A stretch of DNA of 64,000 nucleotides from Spirosoma sp. 48-14 (GCF_001898575.1 NZ_MKUD01000006.1:194067-258066), one strand, 5' to 3'. Positions 42,405-51,141 are shown, counted from the stretch's first letter. The notes: a model not told the origin generated them from the letters alone. Numbers and translations: made by a program.

Positions 42405-42423
42405 CTGATTTGCTGGAATCGTA
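42405..42423. repeat. 19-bp direct repeat, right copy
   Basis: Identical to 41536-41554. Located just upstream of the Fic gene start, outside any gene. Confidence 0.85.
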
Positions 42424-42494
42424 AAAGTATGCGAATTACCATATAAACTGAATGACTGATTTTGCGTTATACTTACCAGAATCAGCCATTTTTT

Positions 42495-43127
42495 ATGCAA
42501 GTACTAGTCGTAGGGGCCACAGGAGGAACTGGAAAACAGGCAGTGGAGCAGGCCCTTCAACGCGGACATTATGTTACAGCTTTTGTCCGCGATCTATCTA
42601 AATTAGGTATCCAACATCCCAATCTTACTGTTTTTACGGGTGATGTATTAAGCCCGGAAACTCTGCTGCCAGCCGTCCGGCGTCAGGATGTTGTTTTATG
42701 CGCGTTGGGGAGCCGACCCGGTCAGAAGGATGAGACCGTAGCACAGGGTACCGTTAATCTGATGGACGTTATGAAACGCTGTGGCGTTCATAGGTTATTG
42801 GTAGTGTCGTCGTTAGGGGTTGGTACCAGCTATGAGGAAGCGCCTTTACCCAGTAAATTGATTATTAAAACGCTCCTGAAGGGAGCCATCGACGAAAAGG
42901 AGAAGCAGGAAAAGGCAATCCGGGAAAGTGATCTCGACTGGATCATTGCCCGGCCAACCCGCCTGACAGATGGGCCCCTAACCGGACGCTATCGACTAGG
43001 AGAGCACCTGCCTTTTTCAACCTTCGCCCTGCCCAGTATTAGTCGGGCCGACGTAGCGGCTTTTTTGCTCGATCAGCTAGAAAGCGAAACGTACCTGCAC
43101 AAAGCCGTTACGATTACCGGGCATTGA
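42495..43127 (+). CDS. NAD(P)H-binding SDR-like (NmrA-type) protein
   Basis: A 210-residue atypical short-chain dehydrogenase. The cofactor loop is VVGATGGTGKQAVEQAL, followed by VTAFVRDLSKL, VVLCALGSRP, LLVVSSLGVG and DWIIARPTRLTDG, a layout shared with NAD(P)H-binding flavin-reductase-like proteins and NmrA. Substrate unknown. The ATG at 42495 places the cofactor motif at the N-terminus as expected. Confidence 0.8.
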   Translation: MQVLVVGATGGTGKQAVEQALQRGHYVTAFVRDLSKLGIQHPNLTVFTGDVLSPETLLPAVRRQDVVLCALGSRPGQKDETVAQGTVNLMDVMKRCGVHRLLVVSSLGVGTSYEEAPLPSKLIIKTLLKGAIDEKEKQEKAIRESDLDWIIARPTRLTDGPLTGRYRLGEHLPFSTFALPSISRADVAAFLLDQLESETYLHKAVTITGH

Positions 43128-43157
43128 TACGAACATTTCGTTGAGGGGGCTAACGGT

Positions 43158-43517
43158 TTATTGTTGTGGTTTACGCTCTTCAATTCCATATTCATTCATC
43201 AGTTCCCGGCCAAACTGACGGATTGTTTCGATCACAGGGATAACCCGACGGCCTTTTTCAGTAATAGCATACTCAACATGAGGAGGAACTACGGGGTATA
43301 CTGTGCGCGTCACAAACCCGTGTTCTTCCAGTTCGCGCAACTGGGTTGTCAGCATTTTATGACTGATATGAGGCAGGTATTTTTTCAGTTCGCTATAACG
43401 CATAACCTGCTTGTTAAGCCGCCAAAGAATAGGCATTTTCCAGGTGCCGCCGATGTGGGCCATGGCAAACTCTACGGGGTTATAGTAGAGCTTTCTGTTG
43501 TGCAAGAAATCAGGCAT
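43158..43517 (-). CDS. HxlR-family transcriptional regulator
   Basis: A 119-residue winged-helix regulator: NPVEFAMAHIGGTWKMPILWRL, RYSELKKYLPHISHKMLTTQLRELEEHGFVTR and VEYAITEKGRRVIPVI. HxlR proteins often sense aldehydes or redox stress. It is divergent from the DJ-1-like gene, and the space between them holds a candidate operator (43594-43610). Confidence 0.9.
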   Translation of the reverse strand: MPDFLHNRKLYYNPVEFAMAHIGGTWKMPILWRLNKQVMRYSELKKYLPHISHKMLTTQLRELEEHGFVTRTVYPVVPPHVEYAITEKGRRVIPVIETIRQFGRELMNEYGIEERKPQQ

Positions 43518-43593
43518 AAGGATAATTAGTTGTTAATCAGATGCTCTCTAAAAGGAGAGTATCACACTTTTACGTATATATATTTATAAAGGT

Positions 43594-43613
43594 AAGTAGG
43601 TATTCTACTTTTG
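43594..43613 (+). promoter_or_regulatory. Promoter and candidate operator of the DJ-1-like gene
   Basis: AAGTAG-GTATT-CTACTT (43594-43610) is a perfect 6-base dyad. It overlaps the -7 element TACTTTTG (43606-43613), so a repressor bound here would block the promoter. HxlR is the obvious candidate by position. Confidence 0.5.
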
Positions 43614-43657
43614 TTTAGGTCAATCAACAAAAAATCTGACTAAACAACTGATAGATT

Positions 43658-44428
43658 ATGAGCCTCAAAGACCCCAATCTGGTTAATGTAAAGCGCCCTA
43701 AGCGTATTGCAATTGTGATTTCTAATCCGGCTGTTTCAACTACTACAGGCTGGCCGGTTGGTTTCTGGTGGAGTGAGCTTACCCATCCCTACTATGAATT
43801 CGCCGAGAAGGGCTATGAAGTGGAAATCTTCAGCCCGAATGGAGGAAAATGCGAGCCCGATGCCATGAGCGATCCCAACGATGCGAGTGGGTATTCATCG
43901 ACAGACCTCATCTCGCAGGGGTTCATTCATACCGAAACGTTGCGTGCTCTGGTCGATGCGACAAAGCCCATTGCTGAGCTAAACATAGCTGAATTCGATG
44001 CGTTGGTCGTAGCGGGCGGACAAGCGCCTATGTTCACGTTCGAAAACGCAATCGAGCTGCAACAAAAGTTTGTTGAGTTTTATGAGAGTGGTAAAGTAAC
44101 CTCGGCGCTCTGTCACGGAACGGCCATTTTGCGCTATGCCAAACTGAGCAACGGCGAGTATCTGGCCAAAGGAAAAACCGTAACGGGTTTTGCCAATGTT
44201 GAAGAAGATTTTGCGGACAATGCCGTATGGAATTATGGACTTCTATCACGTGATAAACATGTAATGCCCTGGCGTATTGAAGACGAGCTAAGGAAGCTGG
44301 GAGCCAACTATGTACAGGCTGGTCTATGGCGGGGCTTTGCCATTCGCGACGGAAATCTGATTACGGGCCAGCAGAACTTTAGTGGTGCCGAAACAGCCCG
44401 CGCCATTATTGAAGCACTGGGCGAATAG
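43658..44428 (+). CDS. DJ-1/PfpI-family glutamine amidotransferase-like protein
   Basis: A 256-residue DJ-1/PfpI superfamily member. It starts RIAIVISNPAVSTTTGWPVGFWWSELTHPYYEF, has the nucleophile elbow VTSALCHGTAIL (Cys about 148), and includes VVAGGQAPMF and the acidic FSPNGGKCEPDAMSD. The Hsp31-like length and WSELTHPYY motif suggest a methylglyoxal-type detoxifying or chaperone-like role. It is probably controlled by the divergent HxlR regulator. Confidence 0.85.
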   Translation: MSLKDPNLVNVKRPKRIAIVISNPAVSTTTGWPVGFWWSELTHPYYEFAEKGYEVEIFSPNGGKCEPDAMSDPNDASGYSSTDLISQGFIHTETLRALVDATKPIAELNIAEFDALVVAGGQAPMFTFENAIELQQKFVEFYESGKVTSALCHGTAILRYAKLSNGEYLAKGKTVTGFANVEEDFADNAVWNYGLLSRDKHVMPWRIEDELRKLGANYVQAGLWRGFAIRDGNLITGQQNFSGAETARAIIEALGE

Positions 44429-44448
44429 CGCAGCCATCTGACAAGCCA

Positions 44449-45231
44449 ATGAGGGAGGCTATTTTATCTGTCTTCTTACTGACGGGGCTGTTAACTGTGA
44501 GCCGTGCCCAACTTAATGAGAGTGATTCTGCCCGATTTCAGATTCGGATGTCGTTGACAGGCAATTTCCAGCAAGGTAATGTGGAGGTAAGTACTGTGCG
44601 GAGTAAATTGGATTTGATTATATCTCCGGTTCGGCCCTGGGTGTTCAAATCTCAGAATTCCAGTATGTATCAGTCGTTCTACTCGGTTAAAGCTGACAAT
44701 GATCTGTTCAGCCGGAATTATCTCTACTACCACCCCGAACGGCGCGTGTACCCGTTTGCTATTGCCTACGTATCGACTAACTTCCGCCGAAAAATCGACC
44801 TGCGCTATTTTACCGGAGCCGGAACCACATGGCAACTCATTAGCAAGCCCAGGCATGTACTGAAACTATCCGCGGGGACGGTCTTTGAAAACACCCGTTT
44901 TATGGCTGATATGTATAACGAAACTCGGTACAACGGCTCACAAACGATTGCTCTCTGGCGCGGCACAGCCTGGTTGGGTGGCTGGCACTATTTGCTCGAC
45001 AATCATCTGCGGCTTTATTACGATGCCTACTATCAGCCTGCTTTTTCGGATGCCCATAACTACCGCTGCCAATACGACATCGGTTTAGATTTACCAATCT
45101 GGCGGGGGCTGGCATTCAATGCGATTTATACCTTTACGCATGAGAATGTGGTGATTACGAAAATCCAGCCCGACGATAAAATGCTGACGGTTGGCCTGGC
45201 CTATACCCTACGCAGCCAGCACAAACCATGA
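44449..45231 (+). CDS. DUF481-like outer-membrane protein
   Basis: A 260-residue protein with a signal peptide (1-20, ending SRAQ) and alternating strands typical of the DUF481 barrel: RMSLTGNFQQGNVEVSTVRSKLDL near the start, then LYYHPERRVYPFAIAYVSTNFRRK and the end NAIYTFTHENVV...LTVGLAYTL. The function is unknown; relatives include the salt-induced E. coli YdiY. It starts 20 bases after the DJ-1-like gene and is probably in its operon. Confidence 0.7.
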   Translation: MREAILSVFLLTGLLTVSRAQLNESDSARFQIRMSLTGNFQQGNVEVSTVRSKLDLIISPVRPWVFKSQNSSMYQSFYSVKADNDLFSRNYLYYHPERRVYPFAIAYVSTNFRRKIDLRYFTGAGTTWQLISKPRHVLKLSAGTVFENTRFMADMYNETRYNGSQTIALWRGTAWLGGWHYLLDNHLRLYYDAYYQPAFSDAHNYRCQYDIGLDLPIWRGLAFNAIYTFTHENVVITKIQPDDKMLTVGLAYTLRSQHKP

Positions 45232-45268
45232 GACAACTATCTATTAATCATTTATCAGACTAGTAACG

Positions 45269-45889
45269 ATGATCATTGCTATTATTGGGTCCGGCAACGT
45301 TGGGGGAGCGTTAGCCCAGCGATTTATTGAAGTTGGCCATACCGTATTGATTGGCGCCCGGTTTCCACTTTCTGAAAAATCAGTCAAGCTAGCCACAAAA
45401 ATCGGAGAAGACCGCTTTACCTCGCCAGCCCATGCGGTTGCACAGGCAGAGGTTATCGTGTTGGCTACACCAGCCTTGAAAACGATAGACGTGGTTCAGG
45501 AATTAGGCGACACCAACGACAAAGTCATTATCGATACTATGAATAGTGTCCGAGGCATGGGACCAGCCGGATTCGATAACACGACCAATGCCATTCTGGC
45601 CAATACGGCCACCCGTGATGTGGTAAAGTGTTTCAACACAACCGGCTTTGAAAATATACTCAACCCATATTATGGCGACCAGTCCGCCGATATGTTCATG
45701 GCAGGTGACAGTCAGAAAGGCAAAGCCATAGCCGCTCAACTGGCCAGAGAAATCGGCTTTGCAGACTGCTATGATCTGGGCGGAAATGATAAGCTTACCC
45801 TCGTAGAACAATTAGCCCTGAACTGGATCAATTTGGCCCTTTTTCAAGGGTATGGCCGGAACATAGCTTTTACCGTTTTAAAACGCTGA
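45269..45889 (+). CDS. NADPH-dependent F420 reductase-like oxidoreductase
   Basis: A 206-residue Rossmann protein: IAIIGSGNVGGALAQRFIEVGHTVLIGAR, then VIVLATPALKTIDVV, VIIDTMNSVRGMGPAG and VVKCFNTTGFENILNP. The family is named after F420:NADP reductases, but bacterial relatives in organisms without F420 probably reduce other compounds. Co-directional with its neighbours. Confidence 0.8.
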   Translation: MIIAIIGSGNVGGALAQRFIEVGHTVLIGARFPLSEKSVKLATKIGEDRFTSPAHAVAQAEVIVLATPALKTIDVVQELGDTNDKVIIDTMNSVRGMGPAGFDNTTNAILANTATRDVVKCFNTTGFENILNPYYGDQSADMFMAGDSQKGKAIAAQLAREIGFADCYDLGGNDKLTLVEQLALNWINLALFQGYGRNIAFTVLKR

Positions 45890-45898
45890 GTTACTCCA

Positions 45899-46498
45899 AT
45901 GGATTACTTCTCTAAATCAAGGGTAGAAGCGTTCAGCGACGGTGTTTTTGCGATTATTGTAACGTTGCTGGTACTGGAAATTAAGGTGCCACATCTTGAG
46001 CAAGCCGAATCGGTGCGTGAACTGGCAGAAGCATTAGGCTCATTATTCCCCAAGATTATTAGCTGGGTAATCAGTTTTCTGATCGTATGCGTGATTTGGG
46101 TGAACCATCATCGGATTCTGGACCAAATCGAGCGGGTGACCCACAGCTTTTTCTGGCTTAATGCCCTGTTGCTGTTGTGGTGTTCCTTCATTCCGTTTCC
46201 AACGGCCCTCATGGGTGATTATCTTTCAAATCCGCTGGCTGCCTTTACGTTTGGCTGCGTTCTGGCCATGATGGCTCTTACCTTTAGTTTTATCCGTTGG
46301 TACGCGCTTCGAAACAGGTACGTATTAAAACCAGAGATCGATTTAAGTCAATTTCGGCAGGCAACGATTCGGTCAGTAGTATTCGGACCAGTGTTCTATC
46401 TGATCGGTGGTATACTGGCATTCGTTCATCCGTGGGTATCGATGAGCATTTATGCCTTTATTCCGCTCTATTTTATTCTGTATAATTCGACCCGTTAA
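45899..46498 (+). CDS. TMEM175-type potassium channel family protein (DUF1211)
   Basis: A 199-residue membrane protein with about six helices. The first carries the channel signature FSDGVFAIIVTLLVLEI; the FSD motif lines the gate in TMEM175 channels. Later helices include VISFLIVCVIWVNHHRILDQI. Bacterial members form tetramers that leak potassium. The gene begins nine bases after the F420-type reductase stop. Confidence 0.88.
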   Translation: MDYFSKSRVEAFSDGVFAIIVTLLVLEIKVPHLEQAESVRELAEALGSLFPKIISWVISFLIVCVIWVNHHRILDQIERVTHSFFWLNALLLLWCSFIPFPTALMGDYLSNPLAAFTFGCVLAMMALTFSFIRWYALRNRYVLKPEIDLSQFRQATIRSVVFGPVFYLIGGILAFVHPWVSMSIYAFIPLYFILYNSTR

Positions 46499-46540
46499 CG
46501 GCCGGAGCATACGCTAAACGAGATCGTCGCTACTTATACT

Positions 46541-46912
46541 TTAGTTGAATGGGTGCGAGCTGACAATCTGGCAATCACAGCGTTTAGTTTTTGCCGGTAA
46601 AGTAACGGGCTTATCGAAAATGCTGTTAGGTGGGAGCATTCGGGAGAAAGTCGTGTATTTTTCTTTCAACAGGTTACCGGCTTCATCGTAGGCCCTGATC
46701 TTAACGGATATATCGTTGTGCGAACGGGACGATAAATTTCGAACCGCTACATTGACCGACGAAGTAACCAGCACATTGTCAAGGTCGGAACAGTCTACGC
46801 TTAGGTCGATAGTATTGGGAGAAAGGACAGTATGATTTCGCTGCGAAATGACAATAGCAATAACGCCACCGATGACAAGGAGAACCAGAATAACGCGAAT
46901 GAGTGATTTCAT
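46541..46912 (-). CDS. Membrane-anchored beta-sandwich protein, unknown function
   Basis: A 123-residue protein from the ATG at 46912, with one N-terminal membrane helix (LIRVILVLLVIGGVIAIVI). The domain after it has strands such as VNVAVRNLSSRSHNDISVKIRAYDEAGNLL and ends in CDCQI, resembling FxLYD-like domains. An upstream start at 46939 would add nine residues. No partner is evident. Confidence 0.55.
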   Translation of the reverse strand: MKSLIRVILVLLVIGGVIAIVISQRNHTVLSPNTIDLSVDCSDLDNVLVTSSVNVAVRNLSSRSHNDISVKIRAYDEAGNLLKEKYTTFSRMLPPNSIFDKPVTLPAKTKRCDCQIVSSHPFN

Positions 46913-46957
46913 ATTGGTAGATTTAAACAATGCAGACATTATGCCCGCGTTGCTGCA

Positions 46958-49261
46958 TTAGGGAATATTGCCTTCTTCCTGTAATCGCTTCGCTTCTTTT
47001 TCCCGACGTTTCTGTTCGCGCCGTTCCTGACGAAGCTGCTTGCGGGTCTTGACGGTATCGGTTGGGGCTACCTCAGCAGAGGCAGCCTCAGTACGTTCGT
47101 TCTGAACCGTTGGTTCTTCTTCTTTTTTCTCATCGGCCTTCTTTCCCTTGAAAAGGCGACGGAAGAAATTCCCGATTCCAGTTCCGCTTTCTTCTTCATC
47201 GTCATCGAGTTCATTACCATTCGGATTAGGCAGGAAGTCCTCCGTTTGCATCGTTGTATCAACAGGAGCCACTTCATGACGAAGTCCCTCACGAAGCCGA
47301 ACGCCATAGAAGCCATAAGCGCCAGAGTCAGGGGCGGTCAAACCACGACGTGCCATGATTCGCCCAATCAATCGGAAATAACCGCGCACATTTCGGGATT
47401 GCAACGTACCATCGGGCAGGAACCAGTCGAGAGCGCGTTTGGGGCGGGGGACGACAAAGGCCAGAAAAATACTTTCACCTAAGTCAAGATCGGCGGGGCG
47501 TTTGGCAAAATAATACCGGGCGGCTTCGCCAATGCCATAGATATTTCGGCCCCACTCGATAATGTTCAGATACACCTCATACATCCGTTCTTTTGGAACG
47601 ATATGCTGGTTTTCAATGAGCCAGACAATCAGAATTTCTTCGACTTTACGGGATAAAGTCTTATTTCGGTTCAGAAACACATTCTTAACCAACTGCATCG
47701 AAATCGTACTGGCTCCCCGTTTGAACGACTTTTCCTTGAAATTGGTGGCGATCGATACACGGAAGGCTTTTTCGTTGAACCCCTTGTGAGTAAAGAAATT
47801 GTAATCTTCCGAGGTCAGCAACGCATTGCGTAGGTCTGGTGAAATTTCGTTGATTGGCGTATAATCGGGATTGCTCGGCCCAACGATAATATCACGAACG
47901 GGTTTGCCTTTTTCGTACGGCGTATAGACAAATGGATGATTGATTTCGGCAAAATCAGTCTGCCCCATTTTCAGGATTTTAAATCCTTCCGAGGTCATCC
48001 CGGAATTGAATTCAACTGAATCGGGGAGGGCTGTGTCCAGTCGAAATGTAGCGTCGTATTTTAGTCTTCCGGCTACCTGCATGCCTTCGAGCGATTCGAA
48101 CAGCCCTTGAGGAAATGAGTTAAACAGCGCCTGAGCGTCCATTTGGCCCGTATGGAGCTGAACCTCATATATTTTCCCCGGCCCTGCAACTTCTTCATCG
48201 TCTGAAGAAGTATGACGAGCCTGCTTCAGGTTCGACTGATCCGGGGTTTCGGAAAGGGTATATTTAAGAAAAGGATGGGCACTCACTTCGCCCAGATGGA
48301 GTGTCGACGAACTATCGACGCCAACGTAGTTTTCGCCAACGAACAGGTGCGCATCCATAGCCGCTCGGGGAACCAGCACATCCGTACGGGCAATAGCAGG
48401 GTGATTGATTCGTAAATTTCGAACCGAGCCTGCCCCCTCCATCCGAAACTCACCACCCGATCGATCCACGTCGTGCAGTTCGGCCCGTAGGGTATCTACC
48501 TGTACTTTTAAGTTGTACTTTTTCTGGATATACGGTATTTCAATCGGTTTTCCATCGGCATATAGGGCCAGATTGTATTCCCGGTCAGCCGGATCGGCGG
48601 TTCCTGCCACGTGCCACGTTGCCTGATTTCCGTTAAGAAGGATGGTAGACCGAACCTCTTCGTCCTGAATGATGGCCGATTTAGTCAGTAAGTTCAGCGT
48701 ATCATTATTATCCATCACCCGAAACGCCAGATTGTTCACATTCAGGTCGTCAGGGATTTTAGAGAGGATATTATCGATCAGATTTTCAGCTACTTCGGAT
48801 AGGTCCGTTTTGCGGCTGGTTACGCTGGGCGCTTCTTCTACGGCGGTAGAGTCACGCTTCCTGTGTAATAAGAAGTCAATGTTCGACAAAGAGTCCCGCT
48901 TGACAACCTGAATGAATCCGTTGTCGAGCAGCATGCCGGATAGGCCAATCTTTCCGGTCAGCAGGGGCCAGAACCGGACGGCCACTTCTACTTGCTGGAT
49001 ATGGGCCAGACTGTCGCGGTCTTCGGGTACGACGGAAATGTCCTGAAAGGCCACCGAACTCAGCCCGGTAAATTTGGCCGAACCGATGTGGACATTGAGT
49101 TTATAGTCACGTTTGGCTTTACGGATAGCCCGTTCAAGTGTGGACTGTAAAAGACTTTCCCGTTTGGAGTAGGCAATACCCGCTCCTACACAGGCCAATA
49201 AAAAAATACTTAGAAATGCCCAACCCGCAATTCGGAGGGCCTTTTGTTGACGATACGTCAT
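46958..49261 (-). CDS. Monofunctional transglycosylase (GT51) fused to a large N-terminal domain
   Basis: A 767-residue protein that polymerises lipid II into glycan strands. The GT51 domain spans about residues 460-640 with SEDYNFFTHKGF (catalytic Glu near 482), RGASTISMQLVKNVFL, EILIVWLIENQ and YLNIIEWGRNIYGIGEAARYYF. No transpeptidase domain follows. The first ~450 residues after the membrane helix look like repeated beta-strand layers reminiscent of AsmA-like proteins. The C-terminus is a charged Lys/Arg/Glu tail. Ordinary MtgA has about 240 residues, so this is an extended form. Confidence 0.85.
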   Translation of the reverse strand: MTYRQQKALRIAGWAFLSIFLLACVGAGIAYSKRESLLQSTLERAIRKAKRDYKLNVHIGSAKFTGLSSVAFQDISVVPEDRDSLAHIQQVEVAVRFWPLLTGKIGLSGMLLDNGFIQVVKRDSLSNIDFLLHRKRDSTAVEEAPSVTSRKTDLSEVAENLIDNILSKIPDDLNVNNLAFRVMDNNDTLNLLTKSAIIQDEEVRSTILLNGNQATWHVAGTADPADREYNLALYADGKPIEIPYIQKKYNLKVQVDTLRAELHDVDRSGGEFRMEGAGSVRNLRINHPAIARTDVLVPRAAMDAHLFVGENYVGVDSSSTLHLGEVSAHPFLKYTLSETPDQSNLKQARHTSSDDEEVAGPGKIYEVQLHTGQMDAQALFNSFPQGLFESLEGMQVAGRLKYDATFRLDTALPDSVEFNSGMTSEGFKILKMGQTDFAEINHPFVYTPYEKGKPVRDIIVGPSNPDYTPINEISPDLRNALLTSEDYNFFTHKGFNEKAFRVSIATNFKEKSFKRGASTISMQLVKNVFLNRNKTLSRKVEEILIVWLIENQHIVPKERMYEVYLNIIEWGRNIYGIGEAARYYFAKRPADLDLGESIFLAFVVPRPKRALDWFLPDGTLQSRNVRGYFRLIGRIMARRGLTAPDSGAYGFYGVRLREGLRHEVAPVDTTMQTEDFLPNPNGNELDDDEEESGTGIGNFFRRLFKGKKADEKKEEEPTVQNERTEAASAEVAPTDTVKTRKQLRQERREQKRREKEAKRLQEEGNIP

Positions 49262-49284
49262 GCTCGGTCACAATTCGCGAGCTG

Positions 49285-49292
49285 CAAAGATA
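49285..49292 (-). promoter_or_regulatory. Promoter -7 element TATCTTTG of the transglycosylase gene
   Basis: The minus strand matches TAnnTTTG. The leader would be about 18 bases. Confidence 0.5.
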
Positions 49293-49305
49293 GGGAATTA
49301 TAGGT

Positions 49306-49394
49306 AGTATTAGGAGCGAGGAGTGAGGAGTGAGAATGGTTGACGCAACACAAAAACTTCGCGTCAGCCATTTTCACTCCTCACTCCTAATACT
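49306..49394. repeat. Long inverted repeat with GCTGACGC core
   Basis: The left arm 49306-49346 and right arm 49361-49394 match, apart from a 7-base duplication (CGAGGAG) in the left arm and two substitutions. The inner ends are GGTTGACGC and GCGTCAGCC (exact core at 49361-49368), and the loop is 14 bases. It sits between the transglycosylase promoter and the upstream GNAT gene. Confidence 0.85.
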
Positions 49395-49397
49395 GAT

Positions 49398-49850
49398 TTA
49401 AAAATCCAGATGGCAGTTGGTCCAGCCGTCGTCGAAGCGGGTGCCGAATTGTTTGTAAAAGCCGATGGCGGGTTCATTCCAGTCGAGTACCTGCCACATC
49501 ATACCTGTGCAATTGGTTTCGCGGGCCGTTTCGATGGTGGCGTCCAGAAGTAGTTTTCCGATTCCGTAGCCCCGAAATTCTTCTTTAACGATGATGTCTT
49601 CCAGATATAACCGTTTTCCTTTCCAGGTTGAATACCGATAGAAATACAGGGCCATACCAACGAGTCGTTGGCTGTCAGAATCTTCGGCAACGAGCATCCG
49701 AAAAAGTGGATTAGGGCCAAAGCCATCCAATGCCATCTGTTCGACGGTATTTGTAACTTCATCGGCGGCTCGTTCATAAATGGCCAGTTCCATGACTAGC
49801 TCAAATGCTTCGGGTACATCTTCAAGGGTGCCGGGACGAATTGAAATCAT
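49398..49850 (-). CDS. GNAT-family N-acetyltransferase
   Basis: A 150-residue acetyltransferase like diamine acetyltransferases: IRPGTLEDVPEAFELVMELAIYE, then the acetyl-CoA motif IIVKEEFRGYGIGKLLLDATIETA and WQVLDWNEPAIGFYKQFGTRFD. The substrate is unknown; polyamines or amino acids are typical. ATG at 49850 is preferred over a TTG two codons upstream. Confidence 0.87.
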   Translation of the reverse strand: MISIRPGTLEDVPEAFELVMELAIYERAADEVTNTVEQMALDGFGPNPLFRMLVAEDSDSQRLVGMALYFYRYSTWKGKRLYLEDIIVKEEFRGYGIGKLLLDATIETARETNCTGMMWQVLDWNEPAIGFYKQFGTRFDDGWTNCHLDF

Positions 49851-50082
49851 TTGCAATAATGAATGATGAGTGATGAATAAGTTTTAAGTTGTGATTGCTT
49901 TTGCTGAGAGAATAATACTACGGATTTATTTCAGCAATTCATCTGAATCGTGATAAATACTATCGAATTGGGTAGATAGAGACTGTTGATACAGTCGAAT
50001 GATACACAAGGTGAACGGAAAACTTTTATGAGATACAATATTATCTTTTTTCGTCGTACAAGTTAGTTCATCGGCGCAAAAT

Positions 50083-51117
50083 TCATGATTCATTAGCCAG
50101 TATTAGTTTTCGCCATTTGTCCAGAGCCGACTGGAAGTCATCGGGTAGGGCTGAGTCGAACTGGAGCCATTGGCGGGTACGGGGATGAATAAATCCCAGC
50201 GATTTAGCATGAAGGGCCTGCCGGGGGAGTAGCTTAAAGGCATTATCGACAAACGCTTTATAGCTCCCGACGGGATTACCCCGCAGAATGCGGTCGCCCC
50301 CGTACATAGCGTCGTTGAAAAGGGGGTGGCCAATATGCTTCATGTGCGCCCGAATCTGGTGAGTTCGTCCGGTTTCCAGATTACATTGGACCAGTGCCAC
50401 ATACCGTAGGTTTTCCAGCGTTTTGTAGTGCGTAACAGCCCATTTACCTTTGCTTTCATCGTCGTAAATGGCCTGTACTTTGCGGTCACGGACGGAGCGG
50501 CCAATGTAGCCGGTGATGGTGCCATCGGGCGGATTGGGGATGCCCCATGCCAGAGCGTTATACGTTCGTTCGATGGTGTGCTCAAAAAACTGCCGGGCCA
50601 GGTGTGTCATGGCATATTCCGTTTTGGCAATGACCATAAGTCCCGAGGTGTCTTTGTCGATCCGGTGAACGAGCCCAGGGCGGATCTCGCCATTTCGGGA
50701 AGTTGGTAAATGCTGGAAATGATAAACCAGACCGTTTACGAGGGTGCCATCCCAGTTGCCATGTGCCGGGTGGACCACCATGCCCGCCGGTTTGTTGAGT
50801 ACCAGTACGTCTTCATCTTCGTAAACGATGTTAAGCGGAATGTTTTCGGGCTTAATATCGGTGTCACGAGGTGGGTGCGCCAGCGAAATCGTGATCACAT
50901 CAGCGGGTTTAACCTTATAACTGGCTTTGGTGAGGTTGCCATTGACCCGAACGGATTCGGCATCGATAGCCGCCTGAATTTTGGTTCGGGTTGCGTTCGA
51001 TAGCCGATCCATCAGAAAACGATCGATTCGCAGCAGACTTTGCCCCTTATCGACCACAATCCGGTGGTGTTCGTATAATTCTTCCTCTTCCGAAAATTCT
51101 TCGACTATGTCGTTCAT
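50083..51117 (-). CDS. RluD-family 23S rRNA pseudouridine synthase
   Basis: A 344-residue enzyme. An S4 domain lies at about 25-85 (LLRIDRFLMDRLSNATRTKIQAAI), followed by the RluA/RluD catalytic block LVHRIDKDTSGLMVIAKT with the essential Asp, plus VLVLNKPAGMVVHPAHGN and TGRTHQIRAHMKHIGHPLFND. RluD modifies helix 69 of 23S rRNA. It shares a palindromic promoter region with the divergent ACC deaminase-like gene. Confidence 0.92.
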   Translation of the reverse strand: MNDIVEEFSEEEELYEHHRIVVDKGQSLLRIDRFLMDRLSNATRTKIQAAIDAESVRVNGNLTKASYKVKPADVITISLAHPPRDTDIKPENIPLNIVYEDEDVLVLNKPAGMVVHPAHGNWDGTLVNGLVYHFQHLPTSRNGEIRPGLVHRIDKDTSGLMVIAKTEYAMTHLARQFFEHTIERTYNALAWGIPNPPDGTITGYIGRSVRDRKVQAIYDDESKGKWAVTHYKTLENLRYVALVQCNLETGRTHQIRAHMKHIGHPLFNDAMYGGDRILRGNPVGSYKAFVDNAFKLLPRQALHAKSLGFIHPRTRQWLQFDSALPDDFQSALDKWRKLILANES

Positions 51118-51124
51118 GAGCTGA

Positions 51125-51141
51125 TAAATTTGGCAAATTTA
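51125..51141. promoter_or_regulatory. Palindromic divergent promoter TAAATTTG-G-CAAATTTA
   Basis: One perfect palindrome holds a -7 element TAAATTTG on each strand (51125-51132 plus, 51134-51141 minus). It would serve rluD leftwards, with about an 11-base leader, and the ACC deaminase-like gene rightwards, with about an 85-base leader. Confidence 0.5.

Larger units (their letters stand above)
41555..42423. mobile_element. Putative inserted Fic toxin-antitoxin cassette at the trmD 3' end
   Basis: This 869-base segment, with one repeat copy, carries a VbhA-like small gene and a Fic gene on opposite strands. It is bounded by the trmD end and a second copy of the last 19 bases of trmD. Without the segment trmD would read into TAA at the same position, so the insertion leaves trmD intact, as integrative elements at gene ends do. 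No integrase is present inside. Confidence 0.55.

Noticed and set aside
41555..42423. Search for an integrase or transposase inside the Fic insertion
   Set aside because: None is encoded, so the segment is not called an autonomous element.
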